From positions 17,087-81,086 of the forward strand of contig JAKPDK010000058.1 of assembly GCA_029552745.1 (NCBI GenBank): a DNA stretch of 64,000 nucleotides, written 5' to 3'. Under the pieces are notes generated by a model. It saw only the letters and a list, made by a program, of their open reading frames with translations, did no database searches and was not told where the DNA came from. This document shows positions 8,142 to 17,487 of this stretch, one piece after another (the stretch's first letter is position 1; every line of letters begins with the position of its first letter). The DNA comes from Candidatus Hydrogenedentota bacterium (GTDB taxonomy: Bacteria; Hydrogenedentota; Hydrogenedentia; Hydrogenedentales; SLHB01). The position numbers were made by a program, and so were the translations under genes.

Positions 8142-9536
8142 TTAATCTTTTCCCGGGCGTTCCGCCATCAACTTCTTAAGATCATACGCACGATACGGGC
8201 GATTGGCTGCCGGGCTCTTGATGGTCGAATGTGCTACCCACAATTCCAACGTCGCAGGCTTGAACAAGGCATTGTGCATGTTACTCTTCATGGCAACGCC
8301 CCGTGCCATCAAGTCAAGCGCAATTTGTGGCGTAATCTTGCCGTACATCTTTTCCACACGGTTTGCCAAACACGTGTACCGGTCATCTGCCGACATCAAC
8401 ACGGCGTCTTCGATCGCCCTCGGCAGCAATGGATGGGATTGATTCGGGCCTATAAACTCGATCTTCTCGGGGACAGCCGCTACACCGAGTGCCGAACCTC
8501 GTCCATTGTCGGCTTTCGAATCGCTGATGACGTAATAATACTCGCACGTACGCGGCGTCGTCTCCATGATCCGGCGCACTTCCTCCAGGGTGTTTGCCAT
8601 TTCAAGACATTCCCGCACGAGCAACGTCATTGGCATGCCGTCCCATTTGCCTTCACCTCGTCCGCCCATCTCACCGATACCCACGTGTTGTACGTTCATC
8701 CCGGTTACGCTTCCAATCATTCCCGCGTATCCTACGTTTACCCAGGCATTCGCCCCATCCGGCTCGGATATGATCAATACGGCAAATTTGTCCAAACCCG
8801 CATCCCTCATATAATCCAAAACGCGCCCATGGTACAGCGAACCGTCCGCCGTGGCTTTGCCCCAAACCGCAAAACCGCTACAATGGAAGAGCTCTGGGAA
8901 AATCGTGAAGTTTTCCACTTCTACCTGAGTCAAACCCGTGGCGTCTGCCATACCGCGAATTTCTTCTTTGTATTTCTCAGGGATAAAGGGGCTCGTCCGT
9001 TCCCATGCCTCGCGGATACTCTTGCCGTACTCACCCTTCCAAGCAAACTGGCCTATCGTCTCCACCATCTTTGCCGCTTCCCGAATTTCATCTTTCAAAA
9101 GGGTACCATGCTGGAACCCCATGTCATAGTAACTTCCTTTTAGATGCAGAACTCGGTCGGAGCCAATCCGTTCAAGATAGGCAGGACCATATTCCGCAAT
9201 CAGTTCTCGTGGCGCATCTTCGGCAATGGTCGCCGGCACCATATCCGGGGCATCACTCGTACCGACTAGCCAATGGTCCGGCGGAAGCGTCGCAACGGTT
9301 TCTGGTTGGGGAGCCTCGGTTTTCTCCGCCTGCGCTATCTTCTGCTCACTCTCTTGAGCCGTCTGCGAGATTTCCTTTATCCCCGACTGGGGCTGTTCCG
9401 TAGGTTGCACCGTCGAAGACTGCTGAGCAGGGGGCTGCTGTGACGCGGGAGGCTGCGATTGCCTACATCCTCCCCATACGACTCCAAGAACTAGTAAATA
9501 AATCGCGAAAACACGAAGCACACGCACCGTTTTCAT
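8142..9536 (-). CDS. C45-type N-terminal-nucleophile hydrolase, probable lipoprotein
   Basis: The 464-residue product starts with a hydrophobic segment ending WGGC (Cys24), a lipoprotein-like signal with an imperfect lipobox. A Gln/Pro/Ser/Thr/Glu-rich linker covers about residues 25-85. The catalytic domain resembles the peptidase C45 / acyl-CoA:6-aminopenicillanate acyltransferase group, with HCSGFAVWGKATADGSLYHGRVLDY near 218-242. Cys219 is the likely nucleophile; classic members expose it by autocleavage before the Cys. Upstream GSYYDMGFQHG is another family-typical block. The substrate, perhaps an amide or acyl group, is unknown. ATG 9536 follows GGGAGG; the upstream in-frame ATG lacks such a site. 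Confidence 0.8.
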   Translation of the reverse strand: MKTVRVLRVFAIYLLVLGVVWGGCRQSQPPASQQPPAQQSSTVQPTEQPQSGIKEISQTAQESEQKIAQAEKTEAPQPETVATLPPDHWLVGTSDAPDMVPATIAEDAPRELIAEYGPAYLERIGSDRVLHLKGSYYDMGFQHGTLLKDEIREAAKMVETIGQFAWKGEYGKSIREAWERTSPFIPEKYKEEIRGMADATGLTQVEVENFTIFPELFHCSGFAVWGKATADGSLYHGRVLDYMRDAGLDKFAVLIISEPDGANAWVNVGYAGMIGSVTGMNVQHVGIGEMGGRGEGKWDGMPMTLLVRECLEMANTLEEVRRIMETTPRTCEYYYVISDSKADNGRGSALGVAAVPEKIEFIGPNQSHPLLPRAIEDAVLMSADDRYTCLANRVEKMYGKITPQIALDLMARGVAMKSNMHNALFKPATLELWVAHSTIKSPAANRPYRAYDLKKLMAERPGKD

Positions 9537-9667
9537 TGAAACTAACCTCCCAAGTTCATGCGGCTTATACCATGGAAAAACCAAACCCAATGGACACAGA
9601 CCTCGCTACTCGACAACCTAGCAAATATACTCCAAAACACTTAGTATATTCTAAATTATATATGCGT

Positions 9668-10071
9668 CCAGTACCTTTGGCGCTTTTTGTTATTTTGGAT
9701 GAGCAATTGAAGAGAGGATTTTCCATGAAGGCTTTTGAGAGGAAGGCACTGACGCAGAGCGTCATAGGCAGATTTGATCGATCTATGCCCCGCCTAGTCC
9801 CCCGCATGCGGGGGGGACACAGGAGGGCCGAACCCTGCGCAGGGGAAAGAAAGCCGTCCCCCGTTGTCATTGCGAGGAGCCCCGAAGGGGCGACGTGGCA
9901 ATCCCCTTAGGTATCCGGAGATTACCCCGACCCATGCCCCATGTCATCTTGCGCCAAGCGGTTGAGGGGATTGCTTCGTCGCTTCGGGGACTCGCTCCTC
10001 GCAATGACAACCGGTCGTACAAGCCTAGTTTACGTCCTCGATGCAGTGCCAAAGGTTTGTGAACTTATGCA
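9668..10071 (-). repeat. Interspersed repeat, copy B (inverted relative to copy A)
   Basis: Reverse-complementing this stretch gives nearly the same sequence as 2254-2654 over its whole length, from TGCATAAGTTCACAAACC through GCGCCAAAGGTACTGGA. The palindromic core is at 9866-10008, again ending in GTCATTGCGAGGAGC and its complement. Differences from copy A are scattered substitutions and small indels, mostly in the GC hairpin and the distal tail. It occupies most of the gap between the C45 hydrolase start and the toroid protein stop. Confidence 0.9.
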
Positions 10072-10088
10072 AATTATGCCGTAATCTT

Positions 10089-12188
10089 TCACGGATTCGT
10101 AACAATGCGAACTCCCACAGCGTCAATTTCTATGGGTTGTTCCAACGCGATTGCGTCCACCTGCACGTTGTCTTCGTGCCAGGTTATCGTGCCCGTTCCC
10201 ATCCGGGGTACCCGAACAATGCCGGAAGACGTGCGGAGTTCCAACGGGGCGGGTTCTCCATGATAACCCGCAACCCAAAGCCTTTTCTCGGGATTAGCGT
10301 ATAGCCAAGCCGGATATGCCCCACACGTCAAAACGGCATCAGCGACCTGAACGCGCCCCGATGCGTTCTGGCGTGCCACAGGCGACTCCCACATCCGCCA
10401 CGGAATCTCACCGTTTTCATCCCATCGTTTTTCCAAGTTCCATTTGACCAAATCAACTTCCAAACCTAGCGTTTTTCCGTCTCGACTACATTCCAGCGTC
10501 CAGGGACGTTTACCAACAACGGCGTCGCGGTATGTGGTCACCGCCGGCGCAAGTTCATCTCGGAAACACCCCGATGCCACAGCGCGCGCAAATGAAGGCG
10601 CGTCTTCGAAATCCCGACGTTCCGCCAATTCCGCATAGAAAGCGCATGGTGGAGCTCCCCGGAAAAATCGGCTGTTTCGTTCTAAATCCCAAAACACCTT
10701 CTCTGCACCTAGATAATTGTACATTTCCAGTGCGATCTCATCCTCCGTATCAATCAAGCGCAGGGGCGCATCGTGTCCCAGATCACTCACGCGAAAAGGA
10801 CGTATAGCCGTCCATGCGTCGCCCATACCAACTACGATGACGGCGTTCCTAGGCACTTCCACAGGGAATGAGGTCACGCGATCTTCGTTCAACCACACCT
10901 CGCGCACGTATCGTTTGGGCTTCCACACCATGACAAGCTTTGCACTGCGAAATTGCGCAAGCGACGCCGGCGCCAAACTATCGGGGTGCTCCAACGTGCG
11001 AGGGGCATACACACCAATAGCACGACATCCGACTTGTACGCCAAGGTATTTACCCGCCTCCGATAAGGTAGGTGTGCTTTTGCGCTCTCCCGGATGGTCG
11101 GGGTCTCCGAACCAGGTGTCATTGATCAGGTACCTTGTGAACAACACACCGGGACGCGGTTCCTTCGGGACAGAGAAATGCGCCAGAAATACGTTGGTCT
11201 GACGGCTTATCTCACGGGTAGCCGTGCCAAACACGAAGGAGTCGGAAAAATACGTGGTCATGCCGATGTTCCAAGGGGCATAGGCGGTCTCCGTCATTTC
11301 CCCTGTGGGCAACGGATGTTCCAAAACAACCCGTAGCCAGTCCGGAGACTCTGCCTTCTCAACCCATTCCCGAACCAGGGCGATTTCCGGCGGACCCCCA
11401 CATACCGTCTGGTTAAAGGTGGCGCGGCTATGCGGACCAGTTAGGTAACCGCTTCTTCGATCGATCCGCAACGCTGTGGAAATCATGAGCTGCGTCAGCA
11501 TCGTCTTCGCCCGAACACGTGTCTCCTCGTCCCGAACCAGAGAGGCAAGACGTTGCAAAGCGTCCACTGTCACCTCCACATAGGTGGGACTGTTATACTC
11601 ATAAACGGTGCCATTTTCAGCCGTGATCTTCGCAAGGCGCGCCATCTTTTCATAACCGTATTGAGCCAGTTCCTTGTCGCCAAGCAACTCGCCACCTAGG
11701 CACGCGCTCAGAACATGCATGCTCGTCACGTTCGTGTACGTCGGCGCCACATCCAGCCTACGGATCTCCCCGCACCCTAATCGAAAACTTTCGAATAGCC
11801 GTTGTCGTGTTGCCTCAGACAACCTATCACCATGCTGAATCACCATCGGAAGGAAAGCGCGCTGCACAAAGGCAACCGCATTGAGATCTTCCACGACCGG
11901 TTTTTCCAACGTCCGAAAGTAATTTCCATAATGGGGGTTCTCCTGGTGCGACTCCTGGCAACGCAACACGGCATCTATCATTTTCTCCGCAATAACAAGG
12001 TCGTCTTGGTTGCCCCGTGCAACAACCTGTTCTGCCAACTCCGCCGTGTCCCACACGTGATGGACCCGCCGTCCGTCTCGCTCTTCCACAACCATATAAA
12101 CGTCAGGGTCGAAATTATCAGGCAAAACAAACAACTCGGAACCGCAGACGTTTCCGAGAAAAAACAGGGAGAAATTGACGAGACGCAC
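10089..12188 (-). CDS. Exported alpha/alpha-toroid protein of unknown activity (heparinase II/III-like)
   Basis: The product is 699 residues from the GTG at 12188, chosen because AAGGAG lies 7 nt upstream and the resulting N-terminus (RLVNFSLFFLGNVCGSE) reads as a short signal peptide. The first ~330 residues are helical and include EYNSPTYVEVTVDALQRLA, a segment seen in alpha/alpha-toroid proteins around glycan lyases. The rest is beta-rich with many Trp residues, like the sandwich domains of heparinase II/III-type lyases. I cannot identify catalytic residues with certainty. Lyase or glycosidase activity is therefore inference from fold and context. Longer frames from TTG 12287 or ATG 12275 lack a properly spaced ribosome site. 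Confidence 0.6.
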   Translation of the reverse strand: MRLVNFSLFFLGNVCGSELFVLPDNFDPDVYMVVEERDGRRVHHVWDTAELAEQVVARGNQDDLVIAEKMIDAVLRCQESHQENPHYGNYFRTLEKPVVEDLNAVAFVQRAFLPMVIQHGDRLSEATRQRLFESFRLGCGEIRRLDVAPTYTNVTSMHVLSACLGGELLGDKELAQYGYEKMARLAKITAENGTVYEYNSPTYVEVTVDALQRLASLVRDEETRVRAKTMLTQLMISTALRIDRRSGYLTGPHSRATFNQTVCGGPPEIALVREWVEKAESPDWLRVVLEHPLPTGEMTETAYAPWNIGMTTYFSDSFVFGTATREISRQTNVFLAHFSVPKEPRPGVLFTRYLINDTWFGDPDHPGERKSTPTLSEAGKYLGVQVGCRAIGVYAPRTLEHPDSLAPASLAQFRSAKLVMVWKPKRYVREVWLNEDRVTSFPVEVPRNAVIVVGMGDAWTAIRPFRVSDLGHDAPLRLIDTEDEIALEMYNYLGAEKVFWDLERNSRFFRGAPPCAFYAELAERRDFEDAPSFARAVASGCFRDELAPAVTTYRDAVVGKRPWTLECSRDGKTLGLEVDLVKWNLEKRWDENGEIPWRMWESPVARQNASGRVQVADAVLTCGAYPAWLYANPEKRLWVAGYHGEPAPLELRTSSGIVRVPRMGTGTITWHEDNVQVDAIALEQPIEIDAVGVRIVTNP

Positions 12189-12354
12189 GAAAATGCTCCT
12201 TTTGACGTTTGAAATGGGTTTGACCAAAAGCGGTGATGCCACGCAGCGCCTTCCCGTAAGTCTATAGGATGACATCTCCCCCTTCAACCCAGATGGGCTT
12301 AAACAATCGCTTGCCGTCCCGCATGGAAAGGTGAAAAGCCCTCACCGTTTTGGT

Positions 12355-12360
12355 TATAAT
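12355..12360 (+). promoter_or_regulatory. Possible -10 element for the E1 dehydrogenase gene
   Basis: A perfect TATAAT lies about 97 bp upstream of the ATG at 12457, inside the 268-bp divergent region. At 17-bp spacing the -35 position reads TGAAAA, which is poor, so the call rests on the -10 hexamer alone. Confidence 0.3.
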
Positions 12361-12456
12361 ACGTCCATGCAGTAGGGCGGTGTTCGTGTCAACCATGATC
12401 TTACCCCCTGTAAAACCTTCCGCTGTTTCATAGGCCGCAAGTACGAGGTGAAAACG

Positions 12457-14994
12457 ATGACAAAGTGTCTGATGGTAGTACCCGAAGAGGTGCGCCGATC
12501 TGAAATGCTCGAACTGGGAAACATTCCCGTAAATACGTACAACAAATCGATCACTGAAGAGCTGAAAAGCAATCCCCATATAACCCCGGGCGCATGCCTT
12601 CGTATATACCGGGACATGGTACTTATTCGTGAATTCGAAACCATGTTGGACCAGATCAAGAAACTGGGTGTGTACGAAGGGATTGAATACCGGCACGCGG
12701 GACCGGCGCACTTGTCGATTGGTCAAGAAGGTGCAGCCGTCGGCGAATGTTTCTATCTCGACGTGGAAGACCATATCTTCGGCAGTCACCGAAGCCACGG
12801 AGAAATCATCGCAAAAGGCTTAAGTGCTATTCATAAGCTTTCCACGCAGCGCCTTCAGGAAATCATGCAAACGTATTTTGATGGCATGATTCTACGCGTC
12901 GTGGAATCCGAAAAATCCCCAACTCCCACACTGAAACTCCCGGCAGACAAGGGCGGGAAAGGAGCAGCAAAACCGGATACCACCGAACTGGCTATTGACT
13001 TTCTACTCTATGGTTTGCTTGCAGAAATCTTCGGCAGGGAGACAGGTTTCAACAAAGGCATGGGTGGTTCCATGCACGCCTTCTTCCCACCTTTCGGGAT
13101 CTACCCCAATAATGCCATTGTCGGTGGTAGCGCTGACATCGCAACCGGCGCCGCTTTGTACAAAAAGATTATGCAGGCAAAAGGTATCGTCGTAGCAAAT
13201 ATCGGAGATGCTTCTCTCGGTTGTGGTCCCGTGTGGGAAGCGATGGCGTTTGCCACCATGGGGCAATATCGCAACTTGTGGAGTGAACCATACCGCGGCG
13301 GTCTCCCCATTGTATTTAATTTCATGAACAACTTTTATGGCATGGGAGGCCAACCCATCGGAGAGACCATGGGATTCGACCGCCTGGCGCGTGCCGGTGC
13401 CGCAATGAATCCCGAAAAAATGCATGCGGAATGTGTCGACGGCAATAATCCTCTCGCACTGGCGGATGCCTATTGGCGCAAAAAACAAGTCATCGCAGAA
13501 GGTCGCGGTCCGGTATTTCTTGAAGTTATCTGCTACCGGCAGACGGGACATTCCCCAAGCGACCAATCCTCCTATCGGGAACGCGAAGAGATCGAGATGT
13601 GGCGGCGCGTAGACCCTATTACCGAGTTCGGCACAAAGCTCACTTCTGCCGGTGTCGCTTCCGAAGACGACCTAAAAGGCATTTGGGAATACGCCAAACA
13701 AAAAATAACCCGCATCTGCCGACTCGCCGTCGATTTGTCCATCTCACCTCGGATGAAACTCGGGGCGCATATCACCCTTGACACCTTCATGTTTTCAAAC
13801 GAGTTGGAAAAAGAACTCCCCGGGCTGGCGCGCAAAGACGATGTCCTCATGCCCTTGGAGGAAAACCCGCGCGTCAAACAAATTGCCAAAAAGTCACGCA
13901 AAGGCATAGATGACGCGGGTAATGTACTCAAAGAAGCCAAAGCCGTAAGTTACCGGGACGCCATTTTCGAAGCCCTGATCCATCATTTTTATAACGATTC
14001 CCGTGTTGTGGCTTACGGTGAAGAAAACCGGGATTGGGGCGGTGCCTTTGCCGTCTACCGAGGCATGACCGAGGCATTGCCTTACCATCGGCTGTTTAAT
14101 TCGCCCATTTCAGAGGCAGCTATCATCGGTACCGCCGTCGGTTTTGCACTCGAGGGAGGCCGACCCGTCGTTGAATTGATGTACTGCGATTTCATGGGGC
14201 GCGCCGGCGACGAAGTCTTTAATCAGCTTCCTAAATGGCAGGCAATGTCAGGCGGCTACTGCCGGATGCCCGTCGTGGTGCGTGTCTCCGTCGGCAGCAA
14301 ATACGGCGCACAACATTCCCAAGACTGGACAGCCCTGTGTGCCGCTGTGCCCGGTTTGAAAGTGGTTTTCCCCGCAACGCCTTATTCCGCGAAGGGACTC
14401 ATGGCATCTGCCTTACGCGGCAGTGACCCGGTTATCTTTTTCGAAAGCCAACGCCTCTACGACGTCACTGAAATCTTCAACCCGGACGGTGTACCAGCAA
14501 CGTACTACACCATTCCCCTAGGCATACCGGAAATCATCAAAGAGGGTAAAGACCTTACCATATTGACGTTCGGCGCCACGTTATACCGCGCATGGGAAGC
14601 TGTACAACGATTCGAGAAAGAGTTTGGAATCTCCGTAGAACTCATCGACGGGAGATGTCTCGTACCGTTCGATTACGAAATACTCATTCAGTCGATCAAA
14701 AAGACCGGCAAACTTATTTTGGGTAGTGATGCCTGTGAGAACGGCAGTTTCCTGCACACGGTCGCTTCAAAAACTGCCCAAATCGCATTCGATTACCTTG
14801 ACGCGCCGCCTGTGGTGGTCGGAGCAAGGAATTGGATCGTACCGCCTGCAGAACTCGAAGAGTTCTACTATCCAATGCCGCACTGGTTCCTTGATGCGTA
14901 TCACGCCCAAATCAAGCGGCTTCCCAACTACAACCCGACGATTGATTTCTCTTCGCAAGAGATCTTAAGTCTGTCAAAATACGGAGTAGTCTGA
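12457..14994 (+). CDS. Fused alpha-beta E1 component of a 2-oxoacid/acetoin dehydrogenase
   Basis: This 845-residue protein carries both halves of a TPP-dependent E1. The alpha part (to about residue 460) has the RHAGPAHLSIGQEGAAVG entry motif, FNKGMGGSMH and the TPP/Mg signature from GDASLGCGPVWEAMAF to NFMNN. The beta part (about 485-830) has YGEENRDWGGAFAVYRG, NSPISEAAIIGTAVGFALEGGRPVVE and a transketolase C-terminal domain. A poorly conserved, Lys/Pro-rich insertion sits near 150-180. It would decarboxylate a 2-oxoacid, or cleave acetoin, in the cytoplasm and pass an acyl group to a lipoyl E2. No E2 or E3 gene is in the window, and the substrate is undetermined. ATG 12457 follows GAGGTG at good spacing. 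Confidence 0.85.
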   Translation: MTKCLMVVPEEVRRSEMLELGNIPVNTYNKSITEELKSNPHITPGACLRIYRDMVLIREFETMLDQIKKLGVYEGIEYRHAGPAHLSIGQEGAAVGECFYLDVEDHIFGSHRSHGEIIAKGLSAIHKLSTQRLQEIMQTYFDGMILRVVESEKSPTPTLKLPADKGGKGAAKPDTTELAIDFLLYGLLAEIFGRETGFNKGMGGSMHAFFPPFGIYPNNAIVGGSADIATGAALYKKIMQAKGIVVANIGDASLGCGPVWEAMAFATMGQYRNLWSEPYRGGLPIVFNFMNNFYGMGGQPIGETMGFDRLARAGAAMNPEKMHAECVDGNNPLALADAYWRKKQVIAEGRGPVFLEVICYRQTGHSPSDQSSYREREEIEMWRRVDPITEFGTKLTSAGVASEDDLKGIWEYAKQKITRICRLAVDLSISPRMKLGAHITLDTFMFSNELEKELPGLARKDDVLMPLEENPRVKQIAKKSRKGIDDAGNVLKEAKAVSYRDAIFEALIHHFYNDSRVVAYGEENRDWGGAFAVYRGMTEALPYHRLFNSPISEAAIIGTAVGFALEGGRPVVELMYCDFMGRAGDEVFNQLPKWQAMSGGYCRMPVVVRVSVGSKYGAQHSQDWTALCAAVPGLKVVFPATPYSAKGLMASALRGSDPVIFFESQRLYDVTEIFNPDGVPATYYTIPLGIPEIIKEGKDLTILTFGATLYRAWEAVQRFEKEFGISVELIDGRCLVPFDYEILIQSIKKTGKLILGSDACENGSFLHTVASKTAQIAFDYLDAPPVVVGARNWIVPPAELEEFYYPMPHWFLDAYHAQIKRLPNYNPTIDFSSQEILSLSKYGVV

Positions 14995-14999
14995 GTGTT

Positions 15000-17483
15000 T
15001 TGAGATCGGTTCCGAACGGCTACAACCGCAACAACCTCAAAAACACGGAAAAAGTATGTCTGTTTTTTCTATGCACGCTCCTCGTGTGTTTCTCGAGCCG
15101 TGCCGACAAATCTGTATCGCCCGAGTCGTATGTTCCTGTTCAGGGTTTTTTTGAGCTCGAGAATTGGTCTTCCCAACCAGGCGCTACACATCCCTCCTTG
15201 ACAACCTTTCAAGGACAAAAGGCTTTACGTTTCGTTACCGACTTTCAAGAGACAAATGCATCTCGTGCCGTTTGGGACTTGAAACTGTATGGCGATCTAG
15301 CAGAAACAAGAGGAATCCAACTGAAATTCTATGTACCTGACTCCTCTCCCATACCCCCGATTACCGCGTACTTCCGCAGTGGAAAATCTTGGTATACGTT
15401 AGATATGTTCGCTGACGCTACCCAACCCGATAAAAACGGATGTGCAACCATTTGTCTTTTGAAAAGTGCAACGCAGTGCGAGGGGATTCCTCAAGGCTGG
15501 GGAAAAATCGACGGGTTGCGGCTAGCGGCATGGCGTACTGACGACAAGAACGCTTCTTTTCTCTTGTGTGATCCCGCCCTCATCGTCTCCAATACGCCCA
15601 TCGCTATAATCCGAGCCGAGTCCGCCGTCAACACCTCGCCGGGAGATGCGCGCGCCGCATTCGAAAATGCCGCCATAATCGATGCGCTGTATGCTGCCAT
15701 GGGGCTACAAGCCAAAGTAATCAGTGATCTTGACCTTTCTCCAAAAACTCTCCGTGGAATACGGCTGGTTGTTTTGCCGTGTAACCCGGTCATGCCAGAA
15801 ACCGCCCTGTCTGTACTGCAGACGTTTCTGCGCCAAAGCGGTAAGATTCTCGTCTTCGGCAAATTGCCTGCTTTGCTTGACAAAGAGATGAACCTGCGGC
15901 TGAGCGCAAAGCTATCCCCCCAATACGAGGGGCAATTCAATCAGCTACAGATGAAGGGACTCACATCACCTTATCTTCCTGCCTCCATGATGTGTTCCCC
16001 TTGGGAAGTCCGCCAAATCGAACCTCTTGCCGCTGGAAGTCAGCCGATCGCCGAGTGGTGTGACCGGGATGGGAAATCCACCGGCAAATGTGCAATTGCC
16101 GTCTCCGACATGGGCGTATTAGCTGCATTTTTGCCTTCGAGCAGCGACCAGCACGGCTTGGCACCCTTGCTCCTGTACCTCACGGAGCGATTCCTGCCAG
16201 ATAGTCTACAAACTGCCGTTCAATACCAGATGACATCCTCCAGTATCCTCGCGGAATACTCCTCTTTTGACGAAGCGATCCGCGCTATCTCCGGCTCGCT
16301 TAGCCGCCACCCTGAAGCGAAAAAAAGTCTGGAGCTCGCAATAAAAATGAGAGCATCCGCCCAAAAAGCAGTCCAATCTCGCGGCTATCCCGAGGCATAT
16401 AAAGAGCTGTTGGAGTCCCGGCGCGCTCTCCTAGAGGCATGGCTAGCCACCTTGGAACCGTCACCATCAGAGCACCGCGCCTTTTGGTGCCATAGTCCCT
16501 TCGGTGCGGGTGGATTGGGTTGGGACGCCACGGTTCGCAACCTTGCAGAAAACGGTTTTAATACCCTTTTGGCAAACCTCGCTTGGGCAGGTTGCGCCTT
16601 TTATCGCAGTCAGACGTTGCCCGAATCGCCTGAAGTGAAGACGCGGGGAAACCAACTGGTGGCGTGCCTTTCGGCATGCAAAAAGTATGGCGTCGCCTGT
16701 CACGTCTGGAAAGTCTGCTGGAATCTGGGCACAAAAGTGCCAGCCGCGTTTCTCGAACGTATCGAGCGGGAAAACAGATTGCAAGTGCGTCGAGACGGTA
16801 AAACGCTAAAGAATTGGCTATGCCCGTCCCATCCAGCGAACCGTCAACTGGAAATTGATGCAGCTACAGAAATCGCGTCCCAATATGATGTTCAAGGAAT
16901 CCACTTGGACTATGTTCGTTTTGAGAGTAGCAACACTTGTTTCTGCAACACTTGTAAGAAACAATTCGAAGCCTTCATCGGACAGACGGTGACAGACTGG
17001 CCTAATGCGGTAGACACCTCGGGGAGATGGAACGCCCAATGGCTAGAATTCAGACGCAACACCATCACGGCGACTGTGAAGGAGATTAGCGCCGCAGTAC
17101 GTAAGATCAACCCGAAATTGCAAATTTCCGCTGCCGTTTTTCCCGACTGGCCTATTCACCGTAATCAGGTCGGACAAGACTGGAAGGAATGGTGCGAAAA
17201 AGGCTATGTCGATTTCGTATGTCCCATGACTTACACCTCGTATACCCCCCTATTTGAATCCATGGTGCGTCTGCAAAAGGACTGGGCAGGAAGAGCGGCG
17301 TGTTATCCGGGAATCGGCATGAGTGTCTGGCGGAATGAGAATGACCCGATTACCCTTGTAAATAATATCCAAGTGACAAGAAAACTGCAGACAGGGGGAT
17401 TTACCGTCTTCGATTTGAAAGAACCCGTTGCGCGTTTCGTCCTTCCTGCCCTAGGCAAAGGAATCACTCGACCCAAACCTTGA
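15000..17483 (+). CDS. Exported GHL10/DUF4015-type putative glycoside hydrolase
   Basis: The frame opens 5 bp after the E1 gene at a TTG; no strong ribosome site is visible, so the start is uncertain and coupled translation is possible. A signal peptide (VCLFFLCTLLVCFSSRAD) begins about 18 residues in. Residues ~35-200 form a carbohydrate-binding-like beta domain and ~200-400 an alpha/beta domain resembling a glutamine-amidotransferase-like fold. From about 490 to the end there is a TIM-barrel of the GHL10 type, with GIHLDYVRF (the conserved Asp strand), a CxxC pair just after it and PMTYTSYTP. Family members are predicted glycosidases; the substrate is unknown. The total of 827 residues is long for the family because of the N-terminal domains. 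Confidence 0.7.
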   Translation: MRSVPNGYNRNNLKNTEKVCLFFLCTLLVCFSSRADKSVSPESYVPVQGFFELENWSSQPGATHPSLTTFQGQKALRFVTDFQETNASRAVWDLKLYGDLAETRGIQLKFYVPDSSPIPPITAYFRSGKSWYTLDMFADATQPDKNGCATICLLKSATQCEGIPQGWGKIDGLRLAAWRTDDKNASFLLCDPALIVSNTPIAIIRAESAVNTSPGDARAAFENAAIIDALYAAMGLQAKVISDLDLSPKTLRGIRLVVLPCNPVMPETALSVLQTFLRQSGKILVFGKLPALLDKEMNLRLSAKLSPQYEGQFNQLQMKGLTSPYLPASMMCSPWEVRQIEPLAAGSQPIAEWCDRDGKSTGKCAIAVSDMGVLAAFLPSSSDQHGLAPLLLYLTERFLPDSLQTAVQYQMTSSSILAEYSSFDEAIRAISGSLSRHPEAKKSLELAIKMRASAQKAVQSRGYPEAYKELLESRRALLEAWLATLEPSPSEHRAFWCHSPFGAGGLGWDATVRNLAENGFNTLLANLAWAGCAFYRSQTLPESPEVKTRGNQLVACLSACKKYGVACHVWKVCWNLGTKVPAAFLERIERENRLQVRRDGKTLKNWLCPSHPANRQLEIDAATEIASQYDVQGIHLDYVRFESSNTCFCNTCKKQFEAFIGQTVTDWPNAVDTSGRWNAQWLEFRRNTITATVKEISAAVRKINPKLQISAAVFPDWPIHRNQVGQDWKEWCEKGYVDFVCPMTYTSYTPLFESMVRLQKDWAGRAACYPGIGMSVWRNENDPITLVNNIQVTRKLQTGGFTVFDLKEPVARFVLPALGKGITRPKP

Positions 17484-17487
17484 ACAT

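Noticed and set aside
12262..12798. Minus-strand frame of 178 codons across the E1 dehydrogenase start
   Set aside because: It is antisense to clearly conserved E1 sequence and has no recognisable product.
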